Shown here in pieces: positions 63,044 to 64,000 of a stretch of DNA of 64,000 nt. Position numbers and translations under genes: made by a program. Within the stretch, counting starts at the first letter, position 1. The number at the start of each line of letters is the position of its first letter. The notes under the pieces were generated by a model, which was not told the origin of the DNA, searched no databases, and saw only the letters and a program-made list of their open reading frames with translations. Origin of the DNA: Streptomyces noursei (GTDB lineage Bacteria > Actinomycetota > Actinomycetes > Streptomycetales > Streptomycetaceae); the NCBI RefSeq assembly GCF_016917755.1, contig NZ_CP070326.1:5084001-5148000 (forward strand), read 5' to 3'.

Positions 63044-63906
63044 GCGGCCCTCTCCTCCTGCCAGCGCCGCACGTGCGGCAGATCGTCGTCCAGCCAAAAG
63101 GCGCTTTCCTGCGGGTCCCTGGAGTCCGTGACGACCAGGATCTCCTCGAACTTCGCCCCCGTGCCCCGGAAGCCGAGGTGGGGTTCCACCGCCCACAGCC
63201 CGGGCTGCGGCGGGTGATCGGAGAAGGTGTACGGGCTCCACAGCGGGGACCAGCCCTCCCGGTGGCCGTGCAGCGCGTCCGAGGCGAGGCCCTTGAGGGA
63301 CTGGGTGCCGAACCCGAAGAGGGTGGGGGACCAGCGGCGCTGCCGCACCCGGTCGACCTTGTGCGCGATGACGCCGAAGGGATAGGCGCGGTGCCGGTTG
63401 GCGTACCCCTGCCGGACCATGAGCCGGTCGACGTCCTCGTAGATCTCGCGCAGCGGGCGGCGTTCGCGCACCTCGCGCAGGATCAGGTCGCGGTGGGCTT
63501 CGAGGTCGGCGAGGAGCCGGTCGTGCACGGGGTTGAGCCCCAGGCAGCCGGAGTAGCCGATGTCGGCGGTGCAGCCGTTGTGGACCGGGGCCATGTCGAG
63601 GATGAACGGCATGCCCGGTTCCAGTTCGCGGTTGGTGGGGAAGAACTGCAGCGGTACACGGAAGTTCACGAACGCGGTGCGGTCGCCGAACCACGCGAAC
63701 GGCAGGTGGAACCAGTCCCGTACGCCGCGCTCGTGCAGCCACTCGCGCTGCATCCGCGCCGCCGCGCGCTCGGTGACCCCGGGCTTGAGCTGGGCGGCCA
63801 CGGCTTCCGCGCAGGCGTAGGCGAGTCGTTGTACCTCCCGGAATCCCTTGAGCTCGGCGGTGAGTTCTCCCGTCGCTGCTGCGGTCGCTGAGGTGACTGA
63901 GGCCAT
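63040..63906 (-). CDS. M24 (aminopeptidase P-like) family protein
   Basis: A 288-residue pita-bread-fold protein similar to the M24 Xaa-Pro peptidases. The metal-ligand pattern is only partly clear (DMAPVHNGCTADIGYSG, HRAYPFGVIAHKVDR and EPHLGFRGTGAKFEEILVV), so it may be a non-peptidase relative. First gene of the run M24, EphD-like, metal hydrolase. ATG 63906 preferred; an in-frame TTG at 63912 exists. The promoter is probably in 63930-64000. Confidence 0.8.
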   Translation of the reverse strand: MASVTSATAAATGELTAELKGFREVQRLAYACAEAVAAQLKPGVTERAAARMQREWLHERGVRDWFHLPFAWFGDRTAFVNFRVPLQFFPTNRELEPGMPFILDMAPVHNGCTADIGYSGCLGLNPVHDRLLADLEAHRDLILREVRERRPLREIYEDVDRLMVRQGYANRHRAYPFGVIAHKVDRVRQRRWSPTLFGFGTQSLKGLASDALHGHREGWSPLWSPYTFSDHPPQPGLWAVEPHLGFRGTGAKFEEILVVTDSRDPQESAFWLDDDLPHVRRWQEERAA

Positions 63907-64000
63907 CGCCAACCGTCCGTCCGTAAGCGGTTCATCGCGGTACGTGCCCGTAACTTGCCAGTGATGAATGTGACAATGGTTGGCGGCTGCGTCAAGAGGT

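Overview
The window is high-GC, GC3-rich actinobacterial DNA, and gene content and order point to a Streptomyces chromosome close to oriC. The indicators are rpsF-ssb-rpsR-rplI-dnaB, the sporulation pair ssgR-ssgA, a Rex-controlled cydAB-cydCD locus, and fourteen perfect copies of the Streptomyces parS site GTTTCACGTGAAAC plus one degenerate copy. No phage, insertion sequence, CRISPR array, tRNA or rRNA gene was seen. Species assignment is not possible from the window alone, and all functions are inferred from sequence.

Layout. 1-8.0 kb: the 3' part of a class A penicillin-binding protein, a GT87-type membrane glycosyltransferase, a femX operon with an alanine-racemase-fold partner, then the S6/SSB/S18/L9 operon. 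8.1-12.3 kb: a secreted trypsin-like protease, a MATE exporter, a cluster of DnaA boxes and the replicative helicase dnaB. 12.3-23.9 kb: an accessory stretch with TetR-SDR, a MerR regulator fused to a sliding-clamp-like domain, a TPR-like protein, a penicillin-binding/beta-lactamase family protein, a class V aminotransferase, TetR with a zinc-binding tail, GNAT, MarR-MFS, a membrane protein and a HAD phosphatase. 24-33.6 kb: a globin-reductase with a long Pro/Ala-rich tail coupled to a PNPOx-like protein, Nudix, LysR, the holin-like/ptpA/Cys-Met-enzyme operon, a cupin, a small DUF5326-like membrane protein, ssgR and ssgA. 33.7-42.7 kb: a YibE/F-like membrane protein, TPP-riboswitch-controlled thiC, a membrane protein, a PPP-family phosphatase, LacI, a HisC-type aminotransferase and a cyclophilin-like protein. 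42.8-51.1 kb: cydA, cydB, fused cydCD, and a DosS-like GAF histidine kinase. 51.2-64 kb: HAD, LLM oxidoreductase, htpX-pspAB, kptA, PadR with a carotenoid-oxygenase operon, MerR, and a lipid-type cluster (metal-dependent hydrolase, EphD-like hydrolase-SDR fusion, M24 peptidase-like).

The most unusual theme is chromosome-segregation sites built into other functional elements. One parS forms the top of an extra hairpin inside the thiC TPP riboswitch. One is the core of a 36-bp perfect palindrome ahead of a T-tract (terminator-like). One contains the GTG start codon of cydCD. Two sets of three are spaced exactly 36 bp and 38 bp apart. Other points worth attention are the MerR-clamp fusion, the DnaA-box cluster ahead of dnaB, a probable S6:S18-type leader that can hide the rpsF ribosome binding site, and several unassigned operator-like repeats. 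Cell-wall synthesis, replication, segregation, septation control (SsgA) and respiratory redox control (Rex/cyd/GAF kinase) genes sit together here, as in other oriC-proximal Streptomyces segments.
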